A stretch of 64,000 bases of DNA from assembly GCA_963931435.1 (NCBI GenBank), contig OZ007012.1, forward strand, positions 868,001-932,000, in the 5' to 3' direction. Of the stretch, positions 16,465 through 24,573 are shown one piece after another. A program made the translations under genes and the position numbers. Position 1 is the stretch's first letter; every line of letters begins with the position of its first letter. The notes under the pieces are model-generated. The model did no database searches and was not told the origin of the DNA. It saw only the letters and a list, made by a program, of their open reading frames with translations. This DNA comes from Coprousia sp963931435 (GTDB lineage Bacteria > Actinomycetota > Coriobacteriia > Coriobacteriales > Coriobacteriaceae).

Positions 16465-17304
16465 ATGCGCGATATCCACTGCCACATCCTGCCCGGCGTC
16501 GATGACGGCGCGCGCGACCTCGCCGAGAGCTTGGCGATGCTGGATGCGGCGCGGGCGGCGGGCGTCACGTCCATCGTGTGCACGCCGCATTGCCGCTCGC
16601 CCTATTTCGATTACGACGCCATGTGGGACGCCTACCGGCTGCTCGTGGCGCATGCGGACGGGTTCCCGTTGACGATGGGGTTCGAGGTCAACCACCGCAA
16701 GCTCATGGAGCTCGGGATGGAGTGGGCCGACTACCTGCATTTCGACGGCACCGACGAGTTCTTGCTGGAGCTCTCGAGCGGCTGCACCGAGGCGGACTTC
16801 GCGGATTACGAGCGCACCATCTACCAGCTCCAGGGCAGGGGGTACCGCGTCATCATCGCACACCCCGAGCGCTACCGCGCGATCCAGCAGAACCCCGAGC
16901 TCGCGCAGCGCCTGGTGGATCAGGGTTGCGCGCTGCAGGCATCGGCCGATTTCATCGCCGGCGGGCGCCTGGGACGCGAGAAGCGCCCGGCCAAGAGGAT
17001 CTTCCAGATGGGGCTCTACACCTACATCGCGAGCGACGCGCACCGCGTCGAGCATTACCGCATGCTCGAGCGCGCCTGTGCCAAGTTCCCGCTGCCGCCC
17101 GCCCCGGTACCCACCGGTGTCGTCGCGGGCGGCGCCGGCGTGGGCTGCGCTGTCCCGGGGCATGGCGCGGACGTCCCCGCTCCGGTTCATGGCGCCTCGT
17201 CTGGATCGGCCGCATCCACGTCGCAAGTCGGCTCCGCAGCCCCGGCGCAGGACGATCCCCTCGACCATACCCCGCGCCCTTACGGCGCCCATTTCAAGCG
17301 CTGA
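16465..17304 (+). CDS. PHP-type tyrosine-protein phosphatase (CpsB/CapC/YwqE-like)
   Basis: Manganese-dependent phosphatase that removes phosphate from the kinase tyrosine cluster. Metal ligands are visible in MRDIHCHILPGVDDGA, CTPHCRSPYF, VIIAHPERYR and YIASDAHRVEHYR, the order typical of the family. The catalytic domain covers about residues 1-215. The remaining ~65 residues are low-complexity Gly/Ala/Pro-rich and do not match the family, paralleling the kinase tail. It lies 129 bases after the kinase and has its own good ribosome-binding site, so independent translation is likely. Confidence 0.92.
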   Translation: MRDIHCHILPGVDDGARDLAESLAMLDAARAAGVTSIVCTPHCRSPYFDYDAMWDAYRLLVAHADGFPLTMGFEVNHRKLMELGMEWADYLHFDGTDEFLLELSSGCTEADFADYERTIYQLQGRGYRVIIAHPERYRAIQQNPELAQRLVDQGCALQASADFIAGGRLGREKRPAKRIFQMGLYTYIASDAHRVEHYRMLERACAKFPLPPAPVPTGVVAGGAGVGCAVPGHGADVPAPVHGASSGSAASTSQVGSAAPAQDDPLDHTPRPYGAHFKR

Positions 17305-17474
17305 CCGCCGTTCGGTGCCCGTTGGCGTCCGCTCGCGGAGCGGGGGTTGACGAATGCGAGGCATCTCCCGTTCTTGGATAGGGAAATGTGGGTCTCGGAG
17401 ACGGGAGGCCTTTCTCTGACGATTTTCGTTGGATGTTGGGCTTCAGCTTATCCTTGCGATAAGGGCGGGGTGAC

Positions 17475-17518
17475 CTCGGTGGTCCGATGCGTCGTGGCGT
17501 ACCGGACCACCGAGCTTT
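17475..17518 (+). terminator. Terminator after the phosphatase operon
   Basis: CTCGGTGGTCCG (17475-17486) is exactly complementary to CGGACCACCGAG (17503-17514), with a 16-base loop and CTTTC behind. It lies between convergent genes and may serve both. Confidence 0.75.
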
Positions 17519-17540
17519 CAATAATCTCATCCCCGAAGAA

Positions 17541-18803
17541 CTACGCGTCCAGCACCGTGAAGCCCATGGCGCGGAAGCGCTCGGCGTAGGCTTCGCCGGT
17601 GTTCTCGTTGAAGGCATGGCTCACGATGTGCCGATAGGGGGTGTCGCCTTCGTACCAGGTGCCGAAGCACTGGCTCTGGCCGTGCTTGTCGAGCTTGGGT
17701 GCATAGCTGAAGCTCTTGGCACCCCATCTGCCATGGAAGTGGATCGTCTTTGGGCCGATGTGCCAGACGGCATCGATATAGACCACGGTGCCATCATCCA
17801 TATAGGGGAGGGGACGGAACACGGCATCGAGCCGAACCTCGTCGGTCGCTATCGGCTCCTCGCCATCGATGTAGTACATGCCTATGCCGTGACCGTTCTC
17901 GCCGGTGATGAGGGCGTAGACGCACTCCTTGCGTCCGTCTTTCCGTATGCCGGAGTAGAGGGCGCATGTGCAGCGGTAGGTGGCTGCATAATCGCGTTCC
18001 ACCTGATCTGCAACCGTCTTGTCGCCGGGTACCGGACGCTCGCACGCCGCTGCATGTATGCTTGTTTGCCCCGGCGATGCGATGTTCGACTCTTCGGGAC
18101 GGATCTGCCGCCGCACGAAGGTGCGGTCGAAGCCACCGAGGCCTAGGACGGGCTCACCGTGGAAGGTCCCGCGTACGACGGTGTTCACCTGGAAATAGGG
18201 TGCAGGCTGGGCGGTATGCGCGTGGCTGATGACGGCGTAGGGGAAGGGCTCGATGGTGAGATCGAGGATTGCTCCCTCGGGCCCCTCGACCGCGTGGCCC
18301 CTGATGCCGCCATCCTCCGTTTCCTCGAATCGCAGCAGGCAGTACGGATGGGGCGTGAGCATCTCGAACGCGCGCAACGCGCCCGTGCGCTCCGATGAGA
18401 TGGACTGCGAGACGGCGTCGTCTGGCGTGGCCATTGCAGGCGTTTTCCCATCATCACCCGATGTCTTCACTTCGGAACCGGTGGGGTCGAGTTCGCTTAC
18501 TTCATGGTAGGGAACGGTTTCATCTCGATCTTGCGCGATGTCATCCCCGTGAATTCCCGTCTGATAGCGCAGCGGTCCCGAGCCGAGTTCGGTGATGCCC
18601 GCCCAGCGCTGGCCCTCGGGCGTGATGTTGCGGAACCAGTACACGGGGTTGGCGCGGCCGGGCAGGCTGATCTGGGCGTAATGGGCCGCCTTGCCCATGC
18701 GGGCGAAACCGTCCGATGCGTTGGCGAAACACGTCGGCTCGAGCTCCAGGTCCTCTATGCGCAGGGGGCGCACCTCAAAGGGACGGTTTCTCTTGGTCTG
18801 CAT
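17541..18803 (-). CDS. Uncharacterised protein, last gene of a PTS operon
   Basis: A 420-residue protein that I cannot assign. It is soluble, with no signal peptide or membrane helices. It is rich in beta-strand-like stretches (YFQVNTVVRGTFHGEP, LGLGGFDRTFVR, VVYIDAVWHIGP) and has a polar acidic insertion around residues 100-135. The central PYFQVNTVVRGTF..GLGGFDR segment vaguely recalls AttH/CrtC-like lipocalin folds, but the match is too weak to name. Its start lies 6 bases after the PTS EIIBC stop, with GAGAGGTGA upstream, so it is translated from the same mRNA. A role in handling the imported sugar, for instance as hydrolase or epimerase, is the natural guess. The absence of a recognisable phospho-glycosidase in this operon makes it the candidate. 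Confidence 0.65.
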   Translation of the reverse strand: MQTKRNRPFEVRPLRIEDLELEPTCFANASDGFARMGKAAHYAQISLPGRANPVYWFRNITPEGQRWAGITELGSGPLRYQTGIHGDDIAQDRDETVPYHEVSELDPTGSEVKTSGDDGKTPAMATPDDAVSQSISSERTGALRAFEMLTPHPYCLLRFEETEDGGIRGHAVEGPEGAILDLTIEPFPYAVISHAHTAQPAPYFQVNTVVRGTFHGEPVLGLGGFDRTFVRRQIRPEESNIASPGQTSIHAAACERPVPGDKTVADQVERDYAATYRCTCALYSGIRKDGRKECVYALITGENGHGIGMYYIDGEEPIATDEVRLDAVFRPLPYMDDGTVVYIDAVWHIGPKTIHFHGRWGAKSFSYAPKLDKHGQSQCFGTWYEGDTPYRHIVSHAFNENTGEAYAERFRAMGFTVLDA

Positions 18804-18809
18804 GCGCCA

Positions 18810-20231
18810 TCACCTCTCATCGTAGCGGGCGAACAGGGCGGCGACGGCACCGACGGCGAAGGCTCCGACCATGAGCGCGATGCCGGCGATGAGGTTGGCC
18901 GTGCCTCCCTGCACCCAAGGCACCCAGAAGGTGAAGATGGTGGCCGAGGACATCACGTAGTACACCGGCGTGAATACGCCGACCATGATGCCGATGAACA
19001 TGCTGGCGACGAGCAGCGCCGCCATGGTCTGGCGGTACTTGACGATGACGCCGTACAGGCACGGCTCGGTGACGCTGCCCAAGATGCCCGTGGCGAAGTA
19101 CCCGGTGACCGCCGTCTTGTTCTCGGGCTTCTTGAGCTTGAAGATGGCGCCGAACGCCACGCCGAACACCGCGAAGTTGTAGGCGAGCATGATGGGGAGG
19201 ATGAGCGTCTCGAAGCCGTTCTCGGTGAAGGTCATGAGCGCGAAGTTGAGCAGCGCCCCGTGCATGCCCGTGAGCACCATGTAGGGCATGAGGACGGCGA
19301 GTAGGATGGCGCCGACAAGTCGGATTGCCACGTTGGCCTGTGCCATGGAGATGAAGAACCCTCCGATGACGTTACCCGCATAGGTGCCGAGCGGCGCGCA
19401 GACCGCGAACATGACGGGCGTCATGATCACGATGGTGAGGAAGGGGACGAGGATCGATCGAAGGACCTCGGGGATGTAGCGGTTGAGCAGGCGGTACACA
19501 TAGGACATGATCCATGTGCCGAGGATGACCGGCAGGAACGTCTGGGCATAGCTCGCCACCGGTACGGGGATGCCGAAGACGCTGATGCTCTCGCGGACGC
19601 CCACGAGTGCCATGAAGTCGGGCACCATGATGAGGGCGCCCAGGTAAATGCCGTAGGTGGGGTTGATGTTGAGCGTGCGCGCGGCGGAATAGCCCAAAAA
19701 GAGCGGGATGAAGTAGAAGAACGCGTCGTAGAGGAAGTCGAGCACGAGGTAGAGGTCGCTTGTATCGCTGATGACGTTGAGGATGCCCGGGCCCAGCAGC
19801 GCGCCGAGCGTCTTGCACAGGCATGCGCCCATCATGATGGGGATGATGCCGGTCATGGTGGGGGAGATGTAGCCCAGGATCGCATTGCCGATGGCGGCGG
19901 GCGTGAGCCTGCCTCCTGTGGTCGCGGTCGCGAGGTCGCTGTCGAGGTTTTCGTCGATAGGCTTCTCCTCAGCGAGGCGGTAGGAGGCACAGAGCTCGTG
20001 ATAGACCTCCTCCACACCGGTGCCTATGATTACCTGGAATTGGTCGCCGAGCCACTGGGATCCCACCACGCCGGAGAGGGCGTCCACCTCCTTTTGCTTG
20101 ACGAGGCTCTTGTCCTTCACGGTGAAGCGAAGGCGCGTCACGCAGTGCGCAACGAGGGCGATGTTGCTCGTACCGCCCACCAAATCGACGATGTGCTGCA
20201 CGATGTCTTGGTATTTTCCCGTATCAGCCAT
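18810..20231 (-). CDS. PTS transporter EIIBC, glucose/beta-glucoside superfamily
   Basis: Sugar permease of the phosphotransferase system. The N-terminal EIIB domain (about 1-85) has the phosphorylation motif AHCVTRLRFTVKD with Cys30. The EIIC domain (about 105-470) has some ten hydrophobic segments, the family element MVLTGMHGALLNF, and VTEPCLYG in place of the usual TEP/GITEP loop. No EIIA domain is fused, so EIIA must come from elsewhere. AAGGAGC precedes the ATG at 20231. It is transcribed after a LicT-type antiterminator, which suggests beta-glucoside or sucrose-like induction. The exact sugar is not decidable from sequence alone. Confidence 0.92.
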   Translation of the reverse strand: MADTGKYQDIVQHIVDLVGGTSNIALVAHCVTRLRFTVKDKSLVKQKEVDALSGVVGSQWLGDQFQVIIGTGVEEVYHELCASYRLAEEKPIDENLDSDLATATTGGRLTPAAIGNAILGYISPTMTGIIPIMMGACLCKTLGALLGPGILNVISDTSDLYLVLDFLYDAFFYFIPLFLGYSAARTLNINPTYGIYLGALIMVPDFMALVGVRESISVFGIPVPVASYAQTFLPVILGTWIMSYVYRLLNRYIPEVLRSILVPFLTIVIMTPVMFAVCAPLGTYAGNVIGGFFISMAQANVAIRLVGAILLAVLMPYMVLTGMHGALLNFALMTFTENGFETLILPIMLAYNFAVFGVAFGAIFKLKKPENKTAVTGYFATGILGSVTEPCLYGVIVKYRQTMAALLVASMFIGIMVGVFTPVYYVMSSATIFTFWVPWVQGGTANLIAGIALMVGAFAVGAVAALFARYDER

Positions 20232-20256
20232 AGGATGCTCCTTGGTCGTAGGATGA

Positions 20257-21090
20257 TTAGTGGGAAATGCAGATCCTGCTCACGTGGATGAGAAGGTAAA
20301 GGCGCTCGTCCTCGGTTACCGCGGTGTTTGGCCAGGTGTTTTCGATATGACGAACGATTTCCTCCACACAGGCGTACTGGAGTGGATAGCGTTCCGCCAT
20401 GCCCTGCATACCGATGACGCTCGCAGGGTCGAGCGCCGCGTCCGTGCGCAGTCGTTCGAACAGGTAGCGCATGTGCGTCGCATAGCGTGCGTAGGCGAAC
20501 GACGTGCGATCGACGCGTAGGTCGAAACGGCGTTCGACGATACTCGTCACGTCTTCCAGCATGACATCTTCTGCTTGCTGTCGTGAGCGTTCCTGCGGCG
20601 TTGGCGCGTCGATGCGCGCGTTGGTCAGATCGAGGGCGATGGCGGCCGCCTCATCAGCGAGAAGGCCGAGCTTGAACGTGCGCTTTGCTTCGGCGAGTAT
20701 GTGCAGGCCGACGCGATACTCAAGGGGATAGGTTTGTTCCACTTCGTGGGCGAGCGGCATACGCAACGAGATGTTGCGCTCGGTCCGCTGCAGGGCGAAG
20801 GCGAGGTGATCGGCCAGGGTGATCACCAGGTTGGGGCTCACGGCGTAGGGGAGCGCGGTGCGCGCATAATCGCAGCAGCGCACTGAGAAATCGAGTACAT
20901 CTACCGGTAGATCGTTGATGGCGGAATAATAGCGCTCGTCGATATCGTAAAAGGTGCGCTCAACTTCATCGAGCGTCAACTCGCGCGGCATCGCGCCGAA
21001 GCCGATGCCGCGGCCCATGGCGAGGCATTCGTTGCCCGCGCCATCCACACAGACGGCGACATTGTTGTTGATGCGCTTGATCGCCCTCAT
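20257..21090 (-). CDS. LicT/BglG-family transcriptional antiterminator
   Basis: A 277-residue RNA-binding antiterminator. The N-terminal CAT domain (about 1-55) has the family signature MRAIKRINNNVAVCVDGAGNE and MGRGIGFG. Two PTS-regulation domains follow (about 65-170 and 171-277), each with conserved histidines such as those in LADHLAFAL and RYATHMRYL. Phosphorylation of these by HPr and EIIB sets activity. It sits 25 bases upstream of the EIIBC gene on the same strand and has a matching RAT sequence in its own leader, so autoregulation together with the operon is expected. Confidence 0.94.
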   Translation of the reverse strand: MRAIKRINNNVAVCVDGAGNECLAMGRGIGFGAMPRELTLDEVERTFYDIDERYYSAINDLPVDVLDFSVRCCDYARTALPYAVSPNLVITLADHLAFALQRTERNISLRMPLAHEVEQTYPLEYRVGLHILAEAKRTFKLGLLADEAAAIALDLTNARIDAPTPQERSRQQAEDVMLEDVTSIVERRFDLRVDRTSFAYARYATHMRYLFERLRTDAALDPASVIGMQGMAERYPLQYACVEEIVRHIENTWPNTAVTEDERLYLLIHVSRICISH

Positions 21091-21260
21091 CTTCCATCCC
21101 TCCCATCGTTATCGCGGCGGTTGAGCAGGGTTGCATTTTCCTGGGGACATAGCAGTGGATGAGGATGGGTGGCGCACATGGCCTTGAGGCGGATTCGATT
21201 CGTACGGCCGCTGGAAACGAAAACTCTCCAAGGCAAACCAGCGATACCATCCATCCGCTC

Positions 21261-21286
21261 GGTCATGCCTCGAAGAGTAACATTCC
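21261..21286 (-). promoter_or_regulatory. Ribonucleic antiterminator (RAT) site in the licT leader
   Basis: On the coding strand the sequence GGAATGTTACT, loop TCTTCGA, GGCATGACC matches the BglG/LicT RAT consensus (GGATTGTTACTG...GGCAGGCAAAACC) in the 5' arm and in most of the 3' arm. It lies about 170 bases upstream of the licT ATG. Downstream sequence can form a competing stem (GCTGG near 21246 with TCCAGC near 21220), which may be the terminator that the protein prevents. Confidence 0.7.
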
Positions 21287-21443
21287 GAAAAAGCTATGCA
21301 GTTGCTAAGGGCTCTGCTGAACCCTTGCGTTTATCCTAGCAGGTTTCCTTAATGACCCTCGTTTCATCGGCAAGCGGCTGAGAGTTTCCGGCGAACGGTT
21401 GAGGGGTAGTGAGAAGGCAACAGTGCGTCGCCGTCAGGGGAAG

Positions 21444-21532
21444 ATGAAATCGCAGAAATCGCTTTCATAGCAAGAATCGCCTTTATCGCGACAATCGTGC
21501 CTATCGCGATAATCGCTGTCATCGCTTCATCG
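21444..21532. repeat. Tandem 18-bp repeat, about 4.7 units
   Basis: Five consecutive degenerate 18-bp units run from 21444, each ending in AATCG or CATCG (ends at 21461, 21479, 21497 and 21515, plus a partial unit). The common core is TATCGCGA-AATCG. It lies between the celB terminator and the licT leader. An iteron-like protein-binding array or a decayed short coding repeat are both possible; a reverse-strand reading gives only a low-complexity Ala/Ile peptide. Confidence 0.65.
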
Positions 21533-21535
21533 AAG

Positions 21536-21567
21536 CGGGGTGCCACCGCCAATGTGGTAGCACCCCG
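21536..21567 (-). terminator. Terminator downstream of the celB-type gene
   Basis: CGGGGTGCCACC (21536-21547) pairs with TGGTAGCACCCCG (up to 21567), one base being bulged. It lies about 40 bases after the EIIC stop on the minus strand. Confidence 0.7.
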
Positions 21568-21608
21568 TTAGTCCGGCGTGGTTGTCAGAAGATTGAGTCA
21601 GCAATTCA

Positions 21609-22886
21609 CTATTTCACGGTCTCGATTTCCTCCAGACCCTCTTCCTCGGCTGCCTTACGGTCGATAATCTTGAAGAATGGATAGTAGATGGCCATGCCGA
21701 TGATGATGAGAACAATCTGCAGGACCGACGCCTGCCATCCGCCTGCCAGAAACGCGTTGACCAGAATCGGCGTGCCAAAGGGGACTTGGACACCGTTCAA
21801 ATGCGGAACCAGGCCGATGGCAATCGAGAGGTACGCGACCAGCGATTGAACGAGGCCGGTAAGGATGAACGGTACCGCCATCATCATGTTGAGAACCAGG
21901 GGCATGCCGAACATGATGGGTTCGTTGATGGTAAAGAGGGAGGGGATGCCGCCTAGCTTCGCGATGGTCTTGTACTGTTTGGATTTACCGATTAGTAGGA
22001 TGAGGATGACGAGGGAGAGCGTCCCACCGGCGCCGCCGATACCGGTGAACAGGCTATAAAACGTCTTGCCTAAAATGTTTAAATCGGCGTTTGCGGCTCC
22101 TGCCATTACCAACTCCATGTTCTGAGCGTCCATGGGAAGGTACACGGCGTTGATGATTGGCTGTACAACGAGCGCTCCATGGATGCCGAAGAAGAACAGA
22201 ATCATCTGGAACAGGACGATGACAAGGTAGGCCCAGATGCTTGTTCCCATGGTTTGCAGCGGTGCGGCAAGCAGGGTGTAAACCATGTTGGTGAGCGATC
22301 CCCAGCTGGTCAATGAGAACAGCACGGCGATAGCGATGAAAACGACTCCGATGATGATGGCAGGAATCAGGCCCTTGAAGGTGCTGGAGATAGCCGGCGG
22401 AACGCTTTCGGGCATCTTGATAACGATTTTGTCGTTTTTGATGAGCAGACAATAGAGCCGCGTTGAGACCAATGAGACGATCATCGCGGTAAAAAGGCCC
22501 TGGGCACCCATCCAGGTCATGTTGAGCGCACCTTCCGCGAGGGGCGTTACGACCAAGAAGCAGAATACCGATATGATGCCCGCGGTAATACCATCCGCAT
22601 CGAAGTTTTTTGCCAGCCTGTTGCCAATCAAGAAGCAGGCGTAGAGCGAGAGACAGCTGGTTGTTACGGTTGATGCGGCCATCAGGTACGTTTTGATTCC
22701 CGTCGACTCAAGGAATGCGAGCCAGCCGTCGATGGGTATCACGGCGAAAAGAAGGGCGAGCGATCCGATGATGAGGATGGGGAGGGTTTGCATCAACCCT
22801 TTTGAAATCGCATCTAGGTAGACATTACCTTGGACTTTTGCGGCAACCCGCATCAGCTTGTCTAGCATTTTGGTCGTAGTTGCCAT
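21609..22886 (-). CDS. celB: PTS lactose/cellobiose-family EIIC permease
   Basis: A 425-residue integral membrane component of a Lac-family PTS. It has roughly ten hydrophobic segments, an N-terminal VQGNVYLDAISKGLMQTLPIL start typical of CelB/ChbC, FFFGIHGALVVQPI in the middle, and the substrate-loop motif FTINEPIMFGMPLVLN. EIIA and EIIB proteins are not encoded beside it, so it must borrow them. GGAGG lies 6 bases before the ATG at 22886. It is divergent from two metallo-beta-lactamase-fold genes, with a shared regulatory region that includes a tandem repeat and palindromes. The gene is AT-richer than the core region. The transported sugar (cellobiose, chitobiose or other) is not determinable. 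Confidence 0.9.
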   Translation of the reverse strand: MATTTKMLDKLMRVAAKVQGNVYLDAISKGLMQTLPILIIGSLALLFAVIPIDGWLAFLESTGIKTYLMAASTVTTSCLSLYACFLIGNRLAKNFDADGITAGIISVFCFLVVTPLAEGALNMTWMGAQGLFTAMIVSLVSTRLYCLLIKNDKIVIKMPESVPPAISSTFKGLIPAIIIGVVFIAIAVLFSLTSWGSLTNMVYTLLAAPLQTMGTSIWAYLVIVLFQMILFFFGIHGALVVQPIINAVYLPMDAQNMELVMAGAANADLNILGKTFYSLFTGIGGAGGTLSLVILILLIGKSKQYKTIAKLGGIPSLFTINEPIMFGMPLVLNMMMAVPFILTGLVQSLVAYLSIAIGLVPHLNGVQVPFGTPILVNAFLAGGWQASVLQIVLIIIGMAIYYPFFKIIDRKAAEEEGLEEIETVK

Positions 22887-22905
22887 GCTGGCCTCCTAAA
22901 CCTAG

Positions 22906-23068
22906 TAAACAGTTTAAACAGTTCTGCTTGCAAGCATCGATGTTGGTTTTCTTTTATCAAGACGGTGATGAGATTGCAACAACCTTTAAAAATGATTAGG
23001 TGAACGTTTGCCGAAATCTTGTGAACGGTATTGACAAGGGTGTGGTATACCGTAACCAAGGAAAGGAG
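22906..23068. promoter_or_regulatory. Divergent control region with operator-like repeats
   Basis: Next to the celB start is a perfect 9-bp tandem repeat, TAAACAGTT TAAACAGTT (22906-22923), then a 12-bp palindrome TGCTTGCAAGCA (22925-22936). On the other side, before the first MBL gene, are a TTGACA (23031-23036) and the palindrome GGTATACC (23044-23051), followed by the Shine-Dalgarno AAAGGAG. GGTATACC-type palindromes are common GntR-family operators. No regulator gene is adjacent. Confidence 0.5.
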
Positions 23069-23074
23069 ATGCCG

Positions 23075-23827
23075 ATGAGACTCACCAAGCACCTCTATCA
23101 AGTATGCGGTAGAAACTATGGAAGCCATCAAAACGTTTATGTGGTCGATGTCGGATCTTCCCTCATCATGATCGATACTGGTCTCAATAACAGGGATCGA
23201 GCCATCATTTTTGACAATCTGAGATATTGGAAACTAAACGATAGGCCAATCGAAGCGATTTTTCTCACGCACGAACACTACGAGCATGTGGCGAACGCCT
23301 CTTATTTCCAAAGTGGGGGCGCCACGATATTTGCACATGAGGCGGCGAGGGCCAACATTCTGGAGGGCGGCGACTCCATCATGGAGTACGCGTACCCTGA
23401 GTGTGGCCCTTGCGTCCCCTTCAATGTTGACCATGTATTTAGTGATGGGTCGAATCTTTCTTTTGGAGATGTGACAATCAAGGTTCTGGAAGCTCCTGGG
23501 CACTCAAAGGGTTCGGTGCTTCTGGAGACTACGATAGATGGTCGGGTTGTTGTGTTCAGCGGAGACACCATTCTTATTACGGAAACCTGCCATAAGGCAG
23601 CTTTTGGCTGTACCGCCGGCATCGACTACGATGAGAGCGAGTATCTGGATACCCTTAAGCGCTTTTCATCCCATGAGGCCGATCTTCTTTTGCCCGGGCA
23701 TGGTGAGATATGCATGCGCGGGGCTACCCAGATGTTTGTTGGTGCTTATTTGCGCTCACGACTGGATTTCGCTCGCGACCATCATCGGGATTATCTGGAT
23801 CTTGAGGGGAACGGCCATGCAGATTAA
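23075..23827 (+). CDS. Metallo-beta-lactamase-fold hydrolase 1
   Basis: A 250-residue MBL-fold protein. The first metal motif is THEHYEHVAN, so the usual HxHxDH reads HEHYEH, with Glu replacing the Asp that binds the second zinc. Later ligands are present: the His of APGHSKGS, the Asp of FSGDTIL and the His of LLPGHGE. I chose the ATG at 23075 because AAAGGAG is then 6 bases away, while the upstream ATG at 23069 is immediately against it. It overlaps the next MBL gene, so they are translationally coupled. Divergence from a PTS EIIC suggests a role with a sugar, perhaps a lactonase. The substrate is unknown. Confidence 0.85.
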   Translation: MRLTKHLYQVCGRNYGSHQNVYVVDVGSSLIMIDTGLNNRDRAIIFDNLRYWKLNDRPIEAIFLTHEHYEHVANASYFQSGGATIFAHEAARANILEGGDSIMEYAYPECGPCVPFNVDHVFSDGSNLSFGDVTIKVLEAPGHSKGSVLLETTIDGRVVVFSGDTILITETCHKAAFGCTAGIDYDESEYLDTLKRFSSHEADLLLPGHGEICMRGATQMFVGAYLRSRLDFARDHHRDYLDLEGNGHAD

Positions 23828-24545
23828 TTCGATCACCTATCAAATTCTAGGCGGTATGTACGCTAATGTGGCCAATGTGTATGCCATAAAAGCTAGAAAC
23901 AGTCTGATAATCGTCGATGCCGCCGAGTCGGAGCACGATTATCACATCATGCAGGAGAATCTACGGACGTGGGGTCTCGATACGATTCCTATTTCCTACA
24001 TCTTGGTCTCTCACAAGCATCATGGGCACATCGGCAATATATGGCGACTAAAGGGTGAAAATACCAAGGTAGTGGCGGGGCTAGGGGATAGCGAAGCCAT
24101 CGAGACAGGAGACATCAACCAGATTATCGACTACAGCCCGTACCCAGAGCACGAGCCCTACGTACCTTGCACCGTCGATTACAAGGTGACGGAAGGTGAA
24201 GTTCTAAATCTTGATTCGCTGAAAGTCACCTGTATAAATACTCCGGGACATACAAAGGGCTCGACGGCCTATGCGATGACCATCGATGGTAAGAACATCC
24301 TGTTTACCGGTGACATATTGAGCATCAGCCAGGAAGGCAGGGAGGTGTCCCTAGGATGGGAAGGCGGAGTGGATTTCGACACCAACGTCTACTGGGCATC
24401 GCTTCAGAAGCTGGCGAAGGTGCCATGCGACCAAATCCTGCCAGGACATGGCCAGCTATGCTTGAATAACGGGGGAGTTGTGCTCCAGAAGGCGAAGATG
24501 GCAGCGCTCCTCAAATTCCGGCAACCGAGTGTCGCAAGAGAATAG
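23817..24545 (+). CDS. Metallo-beta-lactamase-fold protein 2, atypical zinc motif
   Basis: A 242-residue paralogue of the preceding gene, overlapping it by 11 bases with GAGGGGA as ribosome-binding site. The fold landmarks are kept: NVYAIKARNSLIIVDAA, NTPGHTKGSTAYAM, LFTGDIL and ILPGHGQ. The first metal motif, however, is SHKHHGHIGN: the HxHxDH aspartate is replaced by Gly, so the second metal site is probably weak or absent. The pair may work as a heterodimer, or this copy may have a changed chemistry; both are inference. It ends 28 bases from the convergent TIR gene. Confidence 0.82.
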   Translation: MQINSITYQILGGMYANVANVYAIKARNSLIIVDAAESEHDYHIMQENLRTWGLDTIPISYILVSHKHHGHIGNIWRLKGENTKVVAGLGDSEAIETGDINQIIDYSPYPEHEPYVPCTVDYKVTEGEVLNLDSLKVTCINTPGHTKGSTAYAMTIDGKNILFTGDILSISQEGREVSLGWEGGVDFDTNVYWASLQKLAKVPCDQILPGHGQLCLNNGGVVLQKAKMAALLKFRQPSVARE

Positions 24546-24573
24546 CTATAAAAATATATATTATGAATAGTTG

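Noticed and set aside
21364..21552. A 62-codon Ala/Ile-rich minus-strand reading of the 18-bp tandem repeat
   Set aside because: The peptide is a by-product of the repeat. It has no ribosome-binding site and overlaps a terminator.
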